From Certhia americana (lineage: Eukaryota; Chordata; Aves; Passeriformes; Certhiidae): a DNA stretch of 64,000 bases. The position numbers were made by a program, and so were the translations under genes. The notes under the pieces are model-generated. The model worked only from the letters and a program-made list of their open reading frames with translations. It searched no databases and was not told where the DNA came from. Location of the stretch: the NCBI GenBank assembly GCA_018697195.1, contig JAGMWU010000110.1, forward strand, positions 1 through 64,000, written 5' to 3'. Position 1 is the stretch's first letter, and the number at the start of each line of letters is the position of its first letter. Shown here one piece after another: positions 1 to 13,200 of this stretch.

Positions 1-2565
1 TCTGGAACATTCCAAACAGCTTGTAAAGAAAATTTTGCTGACCAAGATCTTAAATTACAACCAGTATAAATCTCTGCTGCCCTTAGGAGATGATCTCCCC
101 ATTTTGAATTTAGCTCCATCAATGGCACACAGAGGGTAAAATCACCTATGTGCTATACTTCTGGTGCACATCATGAAAGGAGACAGAGGGAAAGCAAGAT
201 CAGGGCTGCCACTTCACCAGCCACTGTAGTTACCTGCTCCTTCCCATGTGTCCTGGGCTGAGAAAATGGAGCTGAGCTGCCAGGATTTAAATACAAGACA
301 TAGATCACTTCTATAAGCTGGCCACTCCTCGAGTCTGAGGAGCCTCACTGTGAGATGGAAAATGGAACTTATCAGCTTTGAAAAATAATATAAATATGTC
401 TCTCTATATATCTAAATAAATTATTGGGAAGAAATTCTATGAATATGTGTTTCAAAACACCACTGCGAAGAATCATTCCATAGCATATTTTAACTGCTCA
501 TGCAGTAACACTGAAAGAAGAACAACATCCAATTGCAAATAAAGGCAGCCAATTCATGTATGAACTGCTTTGGAAAATCATAAAAAATATGCACAGACCA
601 AATAGCTCAGTTTCCTTGAAACCTATTTTTTACAGCAATTTGATATTTACCTTCTTTAATTTGTGATAAGGAAGCTATTTTTCAGGAAATGTACAGAAAT
701 GCACATTGCAGAATCTTCCTTTCCAACTAAAAAACACTGAATGTGAATAAAAAATTTCTCACATTTCCAGCTCTCCAAGAATTTCTCCAAGTTCCCATCA
801 TTTAACCTAGTATGTTGGAATAAAAGCAGCAATGGCACCTGATAAACAGTGGGAATAAGGATGGTTTTGGCAATTCCAGCTGTCAGTCAGAAAAAGGAGC
901 AACACAGCCTACTCATAAAATCCCTTAATTCAGAGCCAGCCTCTGACTACTGAGTGGAACTCTGAAAGCAACACTAATACAGTCAATCTGGGAACTTAAA
1001 TATAGTTTATTGTCTGTACTTGTTAAAAGTAAAAGGAGTCAGCTCTGTCTGCAGAAAATGAAGGGCTTACTTACTGAGTTTGCATGATTTTTAATGCAAG
1101 TTACCCCACCAGACTCTGAAACAGCAACAGGGTCACAGCCTTCAATAAATCAAAATAAAGAGAAAAAAATTGTTCAGTGATACATTCAGGAATATAGTGT
1201 CAAAATTTAAAAAGTTTTCTGGAGCAGCATGTTCTGATGCCACTAAAAACCAAAGATGAAATTGCTGGCAGGTGGGACAGTGAAGTTGGACTTCCTCATG
1301 GCTCCTTAAAACAAAGTATTATCCCAGCACTTAAGCTGTTAAATATATCCAAAGGAAGTCTCCGGAATTCCAATTAGACAAAAAGTACTTTCATACATAA
1401 TCTTTACAAAGATTTTCTTTGTACAATTACTTTTTTTCACAAGGAAAAATTTTTCTTCATGCCAAAATGTTTTTGCACATAAGCATTTTTTAGAGCCCAT
1501 GGCAGGAACAATTATGTAACCAGACAGTTTTATGTTAACAATTTGACTTTAATATGCAAAGACAGTACCCAGCATGCCATTAAAAGCAGTCTGAAAACAT
1601 GAACTTTCTTCAGGGAAACAATTTTCCATAGCAAATATATTCTTACTTCTCTTCAAAATTCTTTATAAATCTGTCCTTTATTTTTCAAGTCTTCAAAAAT
1701 TGATTATGTTTTATGCTTTCATAAATGTTGACATTTTTTCAGGGAAAAAACTCTTCAATTAAGATGGATTCTCATTTTTTTGTATATATGGCAAGCAACC
1801 AATATTTTGTTTGTAAATTGTGGTCTCAATCTACAACAATTTATCTTTATCATCCAGGAATGTTAGAAAATACAAGATACCATCCATCTTGATTTTGAAC
1901 TGGCAGACAATTTAACATGCACACAGTAAGCCTTAGCAAACAAAAAATACTTAATTTCTACCAATTTTATAGTGGAAGTTGCTGCTTCTTTTAAATACCT
2001 TAATTTTGTTAATAGCTAAAGTTAGCATTTTAAGCAGTTGAGTTTAAAAATGAAACAACAAACTTGAATGCTACATTTACTTAAATATAGTAACCAGTAG
2101 GTAAATACTTGAATTTCTATAATTGACTGTCCTGTACTCCCTGACTACATTAAGATTTGTAGATATGTATAACCACAAATGTACCCTGGGCCTTGTCATC
2201 TTAAAGAAAAGTCATGTTTTTCACACCCTTCTTGTAGTTGCCACATATTCTTTCTTTCCAATACAACACATACTATTTCTTTTATTGTGGGGAAGCAGGC
2301 TTAAAAGACACAAGCAGACATGTAATGAGGGAACCGATTTTTCACTCTGTTAATACCAATTGAACCACATAAGCAAATCAATTTCCTTCTGTCTTACTTG
2401 TACCTCATTCATATTTCTAGCACTTGAATGACAATCCTAAGTGACACCTTGTCAATCATTCAGCATCTTGTATTAAACAAAATACTTTCACTGAGCTGGA
2501 TATCTTTCATAAGACAAAAGATGTTCAGAAAATCTTAATTTTCCATGAAATAAAGGGAAATCAAT
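1..2565. other. AT-rich unique sequence, nothing recognised
   Basis: No exon, RNA gene or repeat family is recognisable here. Open frames are 76 codons or shorter, rich in Phe, Leu and Ser from T runs, and resemble no protein I know. Confidence 0.6.
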
Positions 2566-2755
2566 AGAAATCTCTTCACAAATAATGTGGTTAAGCACTG
2601 AAAGGGGCTATCCAGGGCATTGGTGGAGCTACCATCCCTGGAGGTGTTCAATAAATGACTGGATTTAGTGCCATGGTCTAGCTGACAAGACGGTGATCAG
2701 GTAAATGTTGGACTCAACATCCTTTCTTCCAAACTAAAGTGTTCTGTGAAAATTA
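2566..2755 (+). mobile_element. CR1 LINE, 3' tail fragment
   Basis: This is the last 190 bases or so of a CR1 non-LTR retrotransposon. It is recognised by the end-of-element phrases: a ttcttcaca start, 'ggagctaccatccctggagg' at about 2625-2644, then 'tagtgccatggtctagctga' and 'gttggactcaacat', ending 'gttctgtga'. This is the usual CR1 3' UTR order. The copy lacks all coding sequence, which fits the 5' truncation typical of CR1 insertion. No flanking target duplication was found. It is diverged from the usual CR1 pattern, so it is not recent. Confidence 0.85.
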
Positions 2756-5520
2756 TTACAGCAAAACTCCCACTCCATTAACTCCTGGAAGAACCTCCAG
2801 AACTCTCAGGAATATATGAGGAGGAAATTGGGCAAAAAAGGTCTCCCTGCTCCCAGTTTGAACCCCTCAAATCATTACAGCCACCACACACAATGCACTG
2901 CCGTCCACAGCTCTGCAAACCTCAAGCATAACAGCACTTGATTCCATCCTGATCTCTAGCAGGGTCAGTTTAACCTTGCAGTCAGCAATCTCAGAGGCAG
3001 ACAATATGCCTTAAATTATCACAGCTGGTACAAAACCCATAGTTTTGCCAAAGTGATAGGAGTAGGATTCAATTTCACTTACCATATCATAAACTGAAAT
3101 GCTGCCAAGAAAAAAAGTATTTTTGAAGACCACAAGAGTTTCTGTAAGTACTTTGTAACCACTGTTATACAACTTTCAGGATAATCAGGGATCTGCAACA
3201 ACAGTCATTACCAAGTCAGGGAGCATTGAGAACACCTGATTATTTTAAACAAGACAGCCTACTGCCTTGTCAAACGTAGGTGGCATAGCAATCCTTACCA
3301 TCATCTCTGTTGCTTAAACAGAAAAGAAACCCACTATGCTTCGTAAGCATCGGAACTTTCATAAATAAAACTGCCTTAAATTCAACTGGGAACAGGTTTT
3401 ATCTGCTGTGCTCGCTATTTTGACTGCTGTTATGGATGAACTATTGTGAAAGTGCTTTCTCATTTTAACCTATAATTAGTATATATATTTTTGAATAATA
3501 TATTTGAAAGCTTTATCTTCTGTATGTAGTTGTAAGGTCACATAGTAGGTGCAGAATTTCAGAAATTAATTGAAAATGTCCAAAAACCTGAATTTTTTTT
3601 AAATCTTTCTGCATTTTCAGCTGAGATTAATGACACAGGGTCCAAGAAAGCAGCTGCATTCCAGCACCTGGACAGGAATGTCCAGAATAGGACATTCCCA
3701 GGAACAAAAAGCTGTCTTTTTGTCTTTCCCCAGATGCTGATCAGAACATCTAATTATCAGCTTGAAGTTGCCTGCTTAGAGATTATATTTCAGTGACAAA
3801 AGAAGTTCTTCATTTGCTTTCTCTATTTCATTGCTCCGAAAGTGATTTACAAGTGCAGTAGAACATTTGGTCTTGCTCAGAGGAACACTTCTGTGTTGAA
3901 TCATAGCACCATTTTCTAAATAATATTGGAAAATACTAGTTTTCTAAAAGAGGAAATCTGCAAATAGCAGCTGTGTTTCTTATTCATTATAAACCTTTCA
4001 TGTACATAATTACATTATTTATCACAATTGATTCTACCTCCCCACAAATTTATATACTATGTGTTAGTTAGAAAAACAAATTAGAAATGCAAAGAATCCA
4101 TATGTTAGCTTTGCCATTTGCTTTATCTACAGTGTTGCAGATTCCCTCCTGGCTTCTAATTGATTTCATAATTTGCTTGGATGTACAAGAAACTGACTCC
4201 ACAATGGGCTCCTGTGAGCCTATATTTCCATATAGTTTATCTGAAGTGCTAAAAATTAAGTTAAAGGTATTTGAGAAAACTCCTGCAGCGTAACAGGCAA
4301 CACTGTTTAAAATGAACTGGAAGAGTAATGACAAAATACTTTTCATTTTCCCTATGATTCAATATTTTACAATGTTAAAATAACCTGGATCTCATAACCT
4401 GACTGAGCAGAAGTATGATTACTTCTTTCTCTTTGGTTGTGGCCCATTCAGAAAATTTCAAATGAAAATCAAATGTATTTCTAGACTCCTAGGCCAACTG
4501 TAAGACTGTTCTTTTACCCATCAGTTTGGCAGTGGAGGCCAGCTCTCTGGCACCATATTTTTAGTGATCAGTCTGCTGTCTCTCTCTAACATAAGGAACA
4601 GCATTGTAGAAGAAGTCTTGGGAGATGCAAAGAGAGCAACCTAAAAGTAAGCATGAGCTGAGATACGAACGAAAGACCATACAATGTAATTTCAGATTTT
4701 TAGCACATTGAAGTTGGAACACAGTCCTTTATTCTTTCCTTTTAAATTACCTCCACAACAACCCCACCTTTGTGGTCATTACAAAAGCTTAGCATTTTCG
4801 GCATGAAAAACCATTTCCTCCCATCTGTTCTGAATTTGTTTCTCATTAATTTCCATTTCTGCTTACTTGTCATATTTAAATTGGGCCATCATTATAGATT
4901 AAGATGGAACAGATTCAGCAATTAGTGAGCCATAAAAAAACTGCCCTTGCCACATTATTCGCAAAGGTTTTTCAACAACTCTCTTCTGTGAATTCTCACT
5001 GTGATTGTTTGATCTGTTATTATTAGATATAAACTTGAATTTCCTCAGTATCAAAAACCAGGTCCTCATCACATCTAAATTTCAGAATTTCAGCAATGTT
5101 TTTCTTTAGCAATAGACCAAATTGAGAATCTAGTATGGCGTTTCAGATTTGGCCCATAAATCTCAGGCTACTTGTTCTAGATGTCTAGTCTGACCCTAAA
5201 ATATGTGATTCTCACACAGTAGTACTGAAGTGGACCTAGACATTTTTTTACAAGTGTATTTCATGTGCCTCAGAGAACTGTAAAATTTTACTTATTTAAA
5301 GGATTGAATTTACAGCAGACACAGTGTGTATATTTTGCTCTTCCTGACCACGTCTGCCTTCTTTAATTTTCAACTTCCCGACTATTAATTCAGTGTTTTA
5401 AATCTGGTCATCTTAGTCATTCAAAATCAAAATTTTTCACTATCATTGCATCACTGTCTCATATTGATCCAGGAGAGAAAGCATCAAAGCCTTCAAAAAA
5501 AGAAGGCAGTAGTAGCTACC
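2756..5520. other. AT-rich unique sequence, nothing recognised
   Basis: No gene or repeat is recognised. Two overlapping opposite-strand frames at 4068-4346 (92 codons minus, 68 plus) have no recognisable domain and look like chance. Confidence 0.55.
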
Positions 5521-5548
5521 ATTAATATATATAGCTATATATATTAAT
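5521..5548. repeat. Perfect 28-bp AT-rich palindrome
   Basis: The 28 bases equal their own reverse complement. Each 14-base arm begins attaatatat, and the centre is AGCT. There is no spacer, so it could extrude as a cruciform. The symmetry stops exactly at both ends. It is followed by more TA-rich sequence to about 5575. Confidence 0.9.
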
Positions 5549-5807
5549 ATCTGTATACTATATTGATATAGCTGGGTATCTCAAATTTATAAACCTTTTA
5601 TGTTCAGTTATCTAATTACAGATATTTTTAGAGGTAGATCATGATCATTGTGTTAATGTTTGGGAAACTGGATAAAAAAAGGTCCTTTGAGTATGCAATT
5701 CCTTTTCATAAACTGAAAATTATATCACTACCTTTCTTAATATTTTACTGTATACATACTAATTCTCAAGATACTTCTCCTACAGTTGTTTTACAAAGTA
5801 AATCCTC
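5549..5807. other. Unique sequence
   Basis: A 60-codon frame starts at 5641 but matches nothing known. No other feature is seen. Confidence 0.5.
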
Positions 5808-5885
5808 TGAGGAGTGGCTATGAGGAAGCTGGGGTTGTAGACTGAAGAAAAGGATGTTCAGGGGAGACATTATTACTCTACCTAC
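5808..5885 (+). mobile_element. Short internal CR1 fragment
   Basis: This matches the CR1 segment just after the reverse transcriptase, with 'gaggaagctggggttgt' at 5822-5838 and 'ttcaggggagacattattac' at 5858-5877. Both are standard CR1 phrases for the start of the C-terminal region. It covers under 100 bases and has neither CR1 end. It is either a relic trimmed by deletion or an older copy that is unrecognisable on both sides. It lies about 150 bases from the larger CR1 at 6030. Confidence 0.6.
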
Positions 5886-6029
5886 TATTTACCATTTTCC
5901 ATGAAGCTAACTCTGTCACAATCTATTTCTGTAAAAGAATACAAGCAGACAACCCACCTCTGCATTCAGGGATATCTCCTAATTGATTCCAATTCTTTGG
6001 AACAGATTCAAGAACATAAGCCTTGTGTA

Positions 6030-6484
6030 GGTATCCCATCTTAAATTTGCTGATTATAGTAAATCAGGATGAGTTTCTCTCTCCCTCAAAGACAGAAAGT
6101 TCCTGCAGAGAGACTTACAAAAGTTAAAGGGATAGACATTCACCAGCCATATGAATTTTAACAGGCACAACTGCCAGATTCTGCACCTGGAACAGGCCAG
6201 CCATGGATGTGTGGACACACTGGGAAAGGAGAGGCTGCTCCACTGTAGAAAGGGCTCTGGGTGTCCTGGTGGATGTTAAGTCGAAGATGATCCAGCAGTG
6301 CCCTGGCAGCCAGGAGGGCCCCTGTGCCCTGGGGACATCAGGCACAGCATCACAGCCAGGCAAGGGAGGGGATTATCCTGCTCTGCTCTGCTCTGGGGTA
6401 GCCTCAGCTCCAGTCCTGGGGCTGCACAAAAATCATTGAGCTGCCAGAGAGTGTCCAAAGGAGGGCACAAGGATGGTGAAGGGC
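6030..6484 (+). mobile_element. CR1 LINE, part 1 (RT end to C-terminal region)
   Basis: This is the 5'-truncated first part of a CR1 copy, joined in register to 6820-7245 across an inserted LTR. It begins near the reverse-transcriptase active-site box. The usual F-A-D-D is read here as KFADYSK at about 6043, so the catalytic pair is altered. It runs through the 'tctgggtgtcctggtgg' segment at 6251-6267 into the 'ggagggcacaaggatggtga' phrase at 6460-6479. The only open frames are short (78 codons at 6203). Its closest relative in the window is the minus-strand CR1 at 31577-32665. Confidence 0.9.
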
Positions 6485-6825
6485 TGTAGATTCCCCTGTT
6501 CCTCCACCCCCCCACAAGCTGCCAGCTCAGATTTAGGGGGAGTATTGGAAGAGGGGAACTACAAAATAGGGTAAAGAGAGTTACAAAAGAGGCTCCTTAC
6601 CCCAGGATGTATTCCAAGGCCTTTATTCCTTGAAGGGAATCTGGAGGTGAGAGAGAGCTCACATGGGGAGAGAGGGGTTTTTATCACCTTTGGGGTTGGG
6701 GTCAAGTTACCTGGCCGATGGCCATAGGTCAGGAGACCAGGGGGCAGGTAACCCAGGCCAGGTTACAGTTTCTGGGGGAGGGGTTTTGGGGGAGAAGCAT
6801 TCCCAAGAGTGATACAACAAAGGGC
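6479..6825. repeat. 6-bp target duplication flanking the solo LTR
   Basis: AAGGGC occurs at 6479-6484 and again at 6820-6825, directly abutting the TG and CA ends of the inserted LTR. Removing the LTR and one copy restores the uninterrupted CR1 sequence. That shows this is an insertion and fixes both ends to the base. Confidence 0.9.
6485..6819 (-). mobile_element. Solo LTR (335 bp) inside CR1
   Basis: This is a single retroviral LTR with no internal region. It runs TGTAGATTCC...GATACAACA on the plus strand, so both ends carry the TGT/ACA inverted termini, and it is flanked by a perfect 6-bp direct repeat. Reading on the minus strand gives a TATA-like box (gataaaaa, about 6678-6685) followed by an AATAAA signal (6622-6627), so transcription would run minus. 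The 6-bp duplication suits ERVK/beta- or alpha-type integrases more than ERVL, which usually make 5 bp. I do not recognise the exact family. Being solo implies recombination between the two LTRs of a former provirus. Confidence 0.88.
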
Positions 6826-7245
6826 CTTGAGGGGAAGCCATGTGAGGAGTGGCTGAGGTCACTTGGTCTGTGCAGCCTGGAGGAGACTGAGGGGAGAGCT
6901 CACTGCAGTTACACCTTCCTCATGAGGGGAAGAGCAGGGACAGACACTGATCTCTTCTCTGTGCTGGCAGTGACAGGACCCGAGGGAATGGCCTGAAGCT
7001 GTGTCAGGAGAGGTTTAGGTTGGATATCAGGAAAAGGTTCTTCACCCACAGGGTGGCTGGGTACTGGAACAGGCTCCCCAGGGAAGTGGTCACAGCACCA
7101 ACCCCGACAGACTTAACAAATATTTTGGACAGTGGTCTCAGGCACATGGTGTGACTCTTGGAGATGTCCTGTTCAGAACCATCAGCTGAAGTTTGATGAT
7201 GATCATGGATTCTTTCCAATTCACAATATTCTTTATTCTGTGACT
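6820..7245 (+). mobile_element. CR1 LINE, part 2 (C-terminal region and 3' end)
   Basis: This continues the CR1 of 6030-6484 after the LTR. It holds 'gtgaggagtggctgaggtca' at 6842-6861, the RLDIRKRFF-type segment at about 7015-7045, 'ctggaacaggctccccaggg' at 7064-7083, and a terminal 'cacaatattctttattctgtg' at 7222-7242, the CR1 tail. The 60-residue stretch translated from about 6815-6993 is nearly identical to that of the minus-strand CR1 at 31815-31997, so the two belong to one subfamily. No target duplication is evident. Confidence 0.9.
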
Positions 7246-10200
7246 GATTCATATGTCCATGCCCATAAACACTGCAATATCCAGTCTGAGATGTACTAAA
7301 GATACCTTGATACCAAAATACATGGGTATTTTTAGCCATGGATTAAATTAAAAACCATCCCAGTCATGGTTCCACTGGATAACTGGAGACAGCTGGGAAC
7401 ATGAGTATTTTGGTTACATGTAATAACCAAGTAACATTGACAGAACTACAATTTTTTACTCTATGAAGCTGTCCATGCTGGGCAGTTTGCCTTATCCAGA
7501 CACTTAAAAAGGCAAAGGGATTGCCACTTGTGGACAGAGCCAAAGATATTTCAGTCAGGATCCATTATGCGTAAAATCAGTGGAGCTGAGTTGCAATCAC
7601 TTTGCAGATCTGTTTATACATTTTGGCTTGGAAAGATTCTTGTTTATAGAAGACCTGTATCTATTTTACTTTAACGAGCTACACAAGCTGTTTAAATACA
7701 CAAGGTCTTTTGATGCACAAGCTGTAAGGGAATGCAATTCTACACACAGCAAAAGGTGTAAGATCCTGAATTGTCTTCTCAAGTGCAGAAGAGAAATACC
7801 ACTGAGGACTATGCAGCAGAGCACTAGCCTGGCACAGGAGAGAGTGAGAGGCTGTTCAGCATGCAAGAGAACTCATTTGGGTCAAAGCTCTGCTCATTTT
7901 CTCTGCATGAACATGATGGGTTTTTACAGTCCCTCAGATCACTGCCAGGCAGTGTTCCTATAAGCCTAAAGATGCCATTGTTCAGAACTCACATATATCT
8001 AGCCATAAACATATTTCAGGGTGCTGATATTATATAAAAATACAATATTGGAGCAAACAGATAGATTATCAGACCAGTAATCCAGCTATATTTGAAACAG
8101 TTAATTACTTTTAAAATTTTCCTGTAAATATTTACAAATTGACCAGTTTAATAACCACCATGTGGTTATCACCACAAAATCAGCTATGGCAAAACACAGC
8201 TCAGTAACTGCCTGAAACACAGCAGTTTCTCTTATGGCTTTAAAACTGTAATACTGTTAAAAGTCTAAAATTCAGAAAGATATGAGAGTTCTGTTTCAGC
8301 TCCACTCAGAAAAACAAACAGAGTAAACTGCTGTTAACTAGAACTAAAGCACTTAACCTTCATTTGTACCCTTTTTATGTCTTTTGAAAGAAGATGACAC
8401 CCACATTACTGGTTTTCTGCAAATAACAGATTTCCCACTTATTTAGTGTAATAAAAATCTACTATCTACTATCAGCTTTCTGCCTTAAAAGATCCTCAAC
8501 TATATATTCTTATACCTCTTCAGAAATCAGTATGTTTGAGTAGAGTGCTGTGGCCTAAAGTGAGAACAACAGTTAGCCAAAGACACAAAAGGAAAGTCAC
8601 TTTCATAAAAATATGTGCATCTATTTTTTTTTTTTTTTTTTTTTTATGTGAGATGCACACTGGAATGGAATTTTGACCACTTTTCCTCACTAAAAACTAC
8701 CTGGGACACAGAGAGCTTCCTCAACCACTAGAAAAATAGCTTCATGGCTTGCAGCAAATAGTGACTATACATATCCAGGAAACAAAATTGATTTGCCTAA
8801 ATTACCTTACCAATGGCATCAATTGCAGTTACTAAGAACAGCTCAGAAAATGCTAGACGAAATGTTAGTGCAAAGTCTAACAATTACTGAATTGCCACAA
8901 TTACCACATTTTTCATTATAACTCCCTAAATCTACTGGAAAGCAGCACCCAGCCCAAGAGGACTAAAGCTGCTTCAAGAAATCCTAATAGGACACCTTAA
9001 CTTTGTGCACAGACTCTGGCAGTGTCAATAAAAGATGTAACTGAAGATACCTAAAAGCCATTGTTTATCTTTTACTAAAGAGTTCTCCTACAATCATCAT
9101 CAGTACTTCTGACTGAAAATGTAAGGTGCAAAGAAGAAATAACAAAAAAATAAAAACATGTTTGGTTTTTAAAACAATATGATGTTTAAATACATCTTGT
9201 TGGATAAATTTTCAAAGCAATGAGCAAGCTGGAAAAATCCTGTGCTTCTTGAAAATATTTTTTTCTCTCCAGTCCTTAATGAATCCTGCAGCTCTAAATT
9301 CTCAGAGCAGATGTCTTTGCCAACTAGAGCTAATAGTAACGTCATATCTAGCCACAGCATTCAAGACTACAGCTCTCCTAATTGACTATTTAACCTAAAG
9401 CTAGCAGTACTTAGACAGACTTCAGCCACATCCACAAGGTTAAACACGCATATGTTCTGGTACCACAGTATTTGCTCTTTCCAAGAGAGGAAACAGAAGT
9501 GACTGGAAAATGTAAATCACAAGTGGGTTTATGGAGCTATCCTACACAGAGACCAGCTGTTACCTTTCTACAAGCCCCAAGATACAATTATCCAACAGAC
9601 TAATCTTTTCAAAATCTCACTGTCAAGATACAAGCATGTTTTTCTACTGCCCAAATCTTTCTTCCAGAACATATCTTCCTCTCCTACTCTGTTGCCTGCA
9701 ATCCCTGTTTAGAACCCATTCCTTGTGAATGTCTCTTCCCAAGGGGATCCTACTCTTATTTATTGTCTCTTACAACAAAACAGAAAAAAAACCCCCAGTT
9801 GATTCCTGGACTATTTCTTAAGCAGGAATTAAATCCATCTGTTTGAATAAACTGAACAAATAAGAATGCTTTGTTTGTACACTCTACATTGCAAACAACA
9901 GCTGTGATGAAGATGGAAAACATTCCTTCCTTTCCAAACTTTGATAGAAATCTCTGAGTGTAAGTACAGCTATTATTCAGTGCTGATGGGATAAGCCATC
10001 AAAGTGTTTTGGATAGAAGTTAAATAAAATGCTCCAGTCATTTCTGTCAGAAATAGTGACCTAGTTCTGCTACCTACATTATGGCTACCTACATCTTTTT
10101 CCTTTCAAGACTGAAATTACCCTTGCACAAATATTTCTGTGACAGAAAAATTGTTGTTAACTTCAGAGTCCGGCAGAAAGACTGAATAAAAAATATCTCT

Positions 10201-13200
10201 AATAAATCAGAGAATTGTAAGCAACTATTCATACGAATCACTTGCTGCTGAGACACTACGCAAAAATTAGCTATCCATGGGACTTCAAAGTGAGTGTCCA
10301 ACTTATTCATGGGTGATCACATGTTGAAAGAAAATTAAAACGGGGAGACCCAAGAGAGATGCTGTGTTAGTTCTCATTTCCGATTTTGCCAAGAGGGAGT
10401 GCTTTAATTTATCTTTCATTTGATTAATGAAACTATAAAAAATGCTATAGAAAACTCTAGAAACACTTGGCTTCAGAAAAGAAGCAATGGTTTTGTTGTT
10501 TGTATTTGTTGATTTTTTTCCTGTTATTTTTTTTTTTTTTACACTTCTTTTAAGTTTTAGCAAGTCATTTCACCCCCGTTTGCAGAGTGTTGCTTCTTTC
10601 CTGCTCTGATTGCTATTGTTCACATTACAGAACTCATCAGGAGCTCTGGCCAGTACTAAAAGGGTATTGTTGCCTTGCAATCTGGTGTTGAAGAGCAAGT
10701 ACAAGACAATAAAAAGTACAATGCTGCTTCAGAGATTTTACTTTGCTCCAAGTAAGTTGCTCCAAGTTATAAATGGGATATTATACAGTAAGAATATAGT
10801 ACACTTGTATTATCCCCATGTTTCCTGTGGTGACCACAGTCTTCCTTCCTTCCTGTTCCTCCCTGTGGTCCATCCCTAGGTCCACATGGAGAGATGCAGT
10901 AATCAGCAGTTTATCTTCCACAGGAATTGGTAGGAGCTAGAGGACAATCATTTGCCAGGTCAAAAAACAAGAATGCAGCACACCTAAGAGTGAGACCCAT
11001 ATCGCCTATGCCACAGTTCTGTACTTCTGCACCATTAGCAATTACCAAGTTTCCTCTTCATAAATTAATGGATGCAAGTTTTCTGAAACACAACTGTTTA
11101 TTCAGGAATGAGCACTTACACCATAGAAACAGAGGGTTTAAAATGCAAATGTTGAAGGAGTATTTTAGAAAAATATGCTGAGAAAAAATGAGATGTTATT
11201 CAGTCTTGTTGTACTATTCCAGTTTCTACACTGTGTTCTTACACCTACAGAAAATGCATGGGGAAGAGTCTGCATTTGGAATGCACAAAACCACCCTACT
11301 ACCCCTCTATGCTTCATTTAAAAACAGAGATTTCCTTTGTCATTTACACTGAAAAAATCTGTAAGAGAGTATCTTAATATGGTGACAGGGAGCTAGATGA
11401 AGAAAAACTGGCACTTTTATAGTGTGACGTACGTTGTTCAGAGTTATAACCTCTTAGACCATTACAGAAAACAGATTGGAACAAGCTGGGTTTGTACTGG
11501 CTAAAACTGCATTGTGGCTAACTGGCTGCTGCAAGTGAACTTTTCTTCATCTCTGGGAATCATACTTGATTTTTCAGGCAGGAATACAATAATCATTTCT
11601 TTGATTCCTAAAGCTTAATAAATTTTGACCTTCAGACAAAGAACTTTTTTTCTGTGGTGGATAATATATTCACTTACAATATTTTTGTAGTTCTAAGTGA
11701 CAAGTATTTTCATTTCCTGGTCTGTGCTTTCTTTTAATAAGCAACTTCTAATTATTGAAATCCTAACTGGCCATTTGGATATTATCTGGAGATTTTCCAC
11801 AAATCCAGAACTCCTTGGAAAATTTCTGTCTTTCTTTACAAAAAATGATTACCCTAAAGTTTGAATCACTCCTCAGAGTCTCAGCTGCACAGATAACAAA
11901 CATCCACTCTCATGGTAAGTGCAAATATCGAGTCATGCAGGTATGAATGGTTAATCAATGGATAACCAACAGCACACTTACCTACCCAGTTTTCCTTTAT
12001 TCTATGTGCTCTAAGTAAGTATTTGTAGAGCAGCTTAATAAAGCATATGAATTATGGAAGGGGCAAAAAGACAAATAATGAAGCAAAAGTTTTATTTTTT
12101 CCTAAATATTCAGTTTTTAAAGCAGTAATATATTATGTTGGGACTGACAAATCTAAAGTTTGCTCTGGAAACAAGGACAGACAATTTGTTAGGAAGTGAA
12201 ATTGCCCTTTTGCAATTTTTTCTTTCGAAGTCATAAATACCAATAAACTATATGTTTTTAAAATTAATTCTGAATTTTTTTTTGGTCAGAAATTGCTGAC
12301 ATTCTGAAATTTTCTCTCAGAAATTGCTTCTGACAAAACAGAGAAAAGAAGAAACTGCCTAGCCATTCCAACTGCAACAGCACAAGTGCTTCTGACATCA
12401 CTTAAAATGGTAATACTAAAGCATGTGCATCCTAGAAGGGTACCACCAGAGATAGAGACAAGGAAGTATTTATGAACATAAATATCTCATGAACACCAGG
12501 TCTATTTAGTGTTCACATCCTTTCATTACACAAAGTGGAAAAGCAAAACTGAAAGTAGACAAACATAACATCTCTTAGACTCACCATTTATGATGGGGCA
12601 AAACTACATGTTGTGCCTAATTAAATTATTTTTAAATTGCTGTGATCAGAGTTCCAAATACAGCAATGAATATTGCACAAGTAAATCTTGAATCTATATT
12701 AAGTTCCTGCAATGCCAATTAGAAAGCATGAAGTTTCTGCACTAAACCCTTGGTTTCATAATCAGGATCCTCATACCAGGACACTTTGATTATCCAATGT
12801 CTTATTACCATGTGTGTGAAAAAGAATGAAATGCCTCTTCAGACCAAGGTATTCAGATCTTCAGTGAGTGAATTAAAATAAATTAAATCTAACTGTTTGT
12901 ATGAGCTCATCCAAAAGATAGATCCTAAAATTGGGCAAAACTGGTAGAAGAAGGGCATGCAAATTCACTTTTGTATTGCTATTTCTGTTGTCAGCTGGCA
13001 CAAAGAGGCAGAAGTTTCGCAAACAAGAATTTTGCCAGAAAATTTAGCCAAGTACAACTCAGTGAACGTTTTCCAGACTCAGTGTTCTTGATAAGTTGAA
13101 AGGATCGCAATGTTCTTTATAGTTATATTAGATTAACTATTTTGCCACATTCCCAGATGATGTGCCAGGTCTTATGTTGAACTTAAACACCTGTGAAGAG

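Noticed and set aside
7580..7963. 127-codon plus frame, one of the longest outside repeats
   Set aside because: It has no recognisable domain, signal peptide or repeat, lies in AT-rich sequence without promoter or splice context, and overlaps an opposite frame. The length is within chance for 64 kb in six frames.
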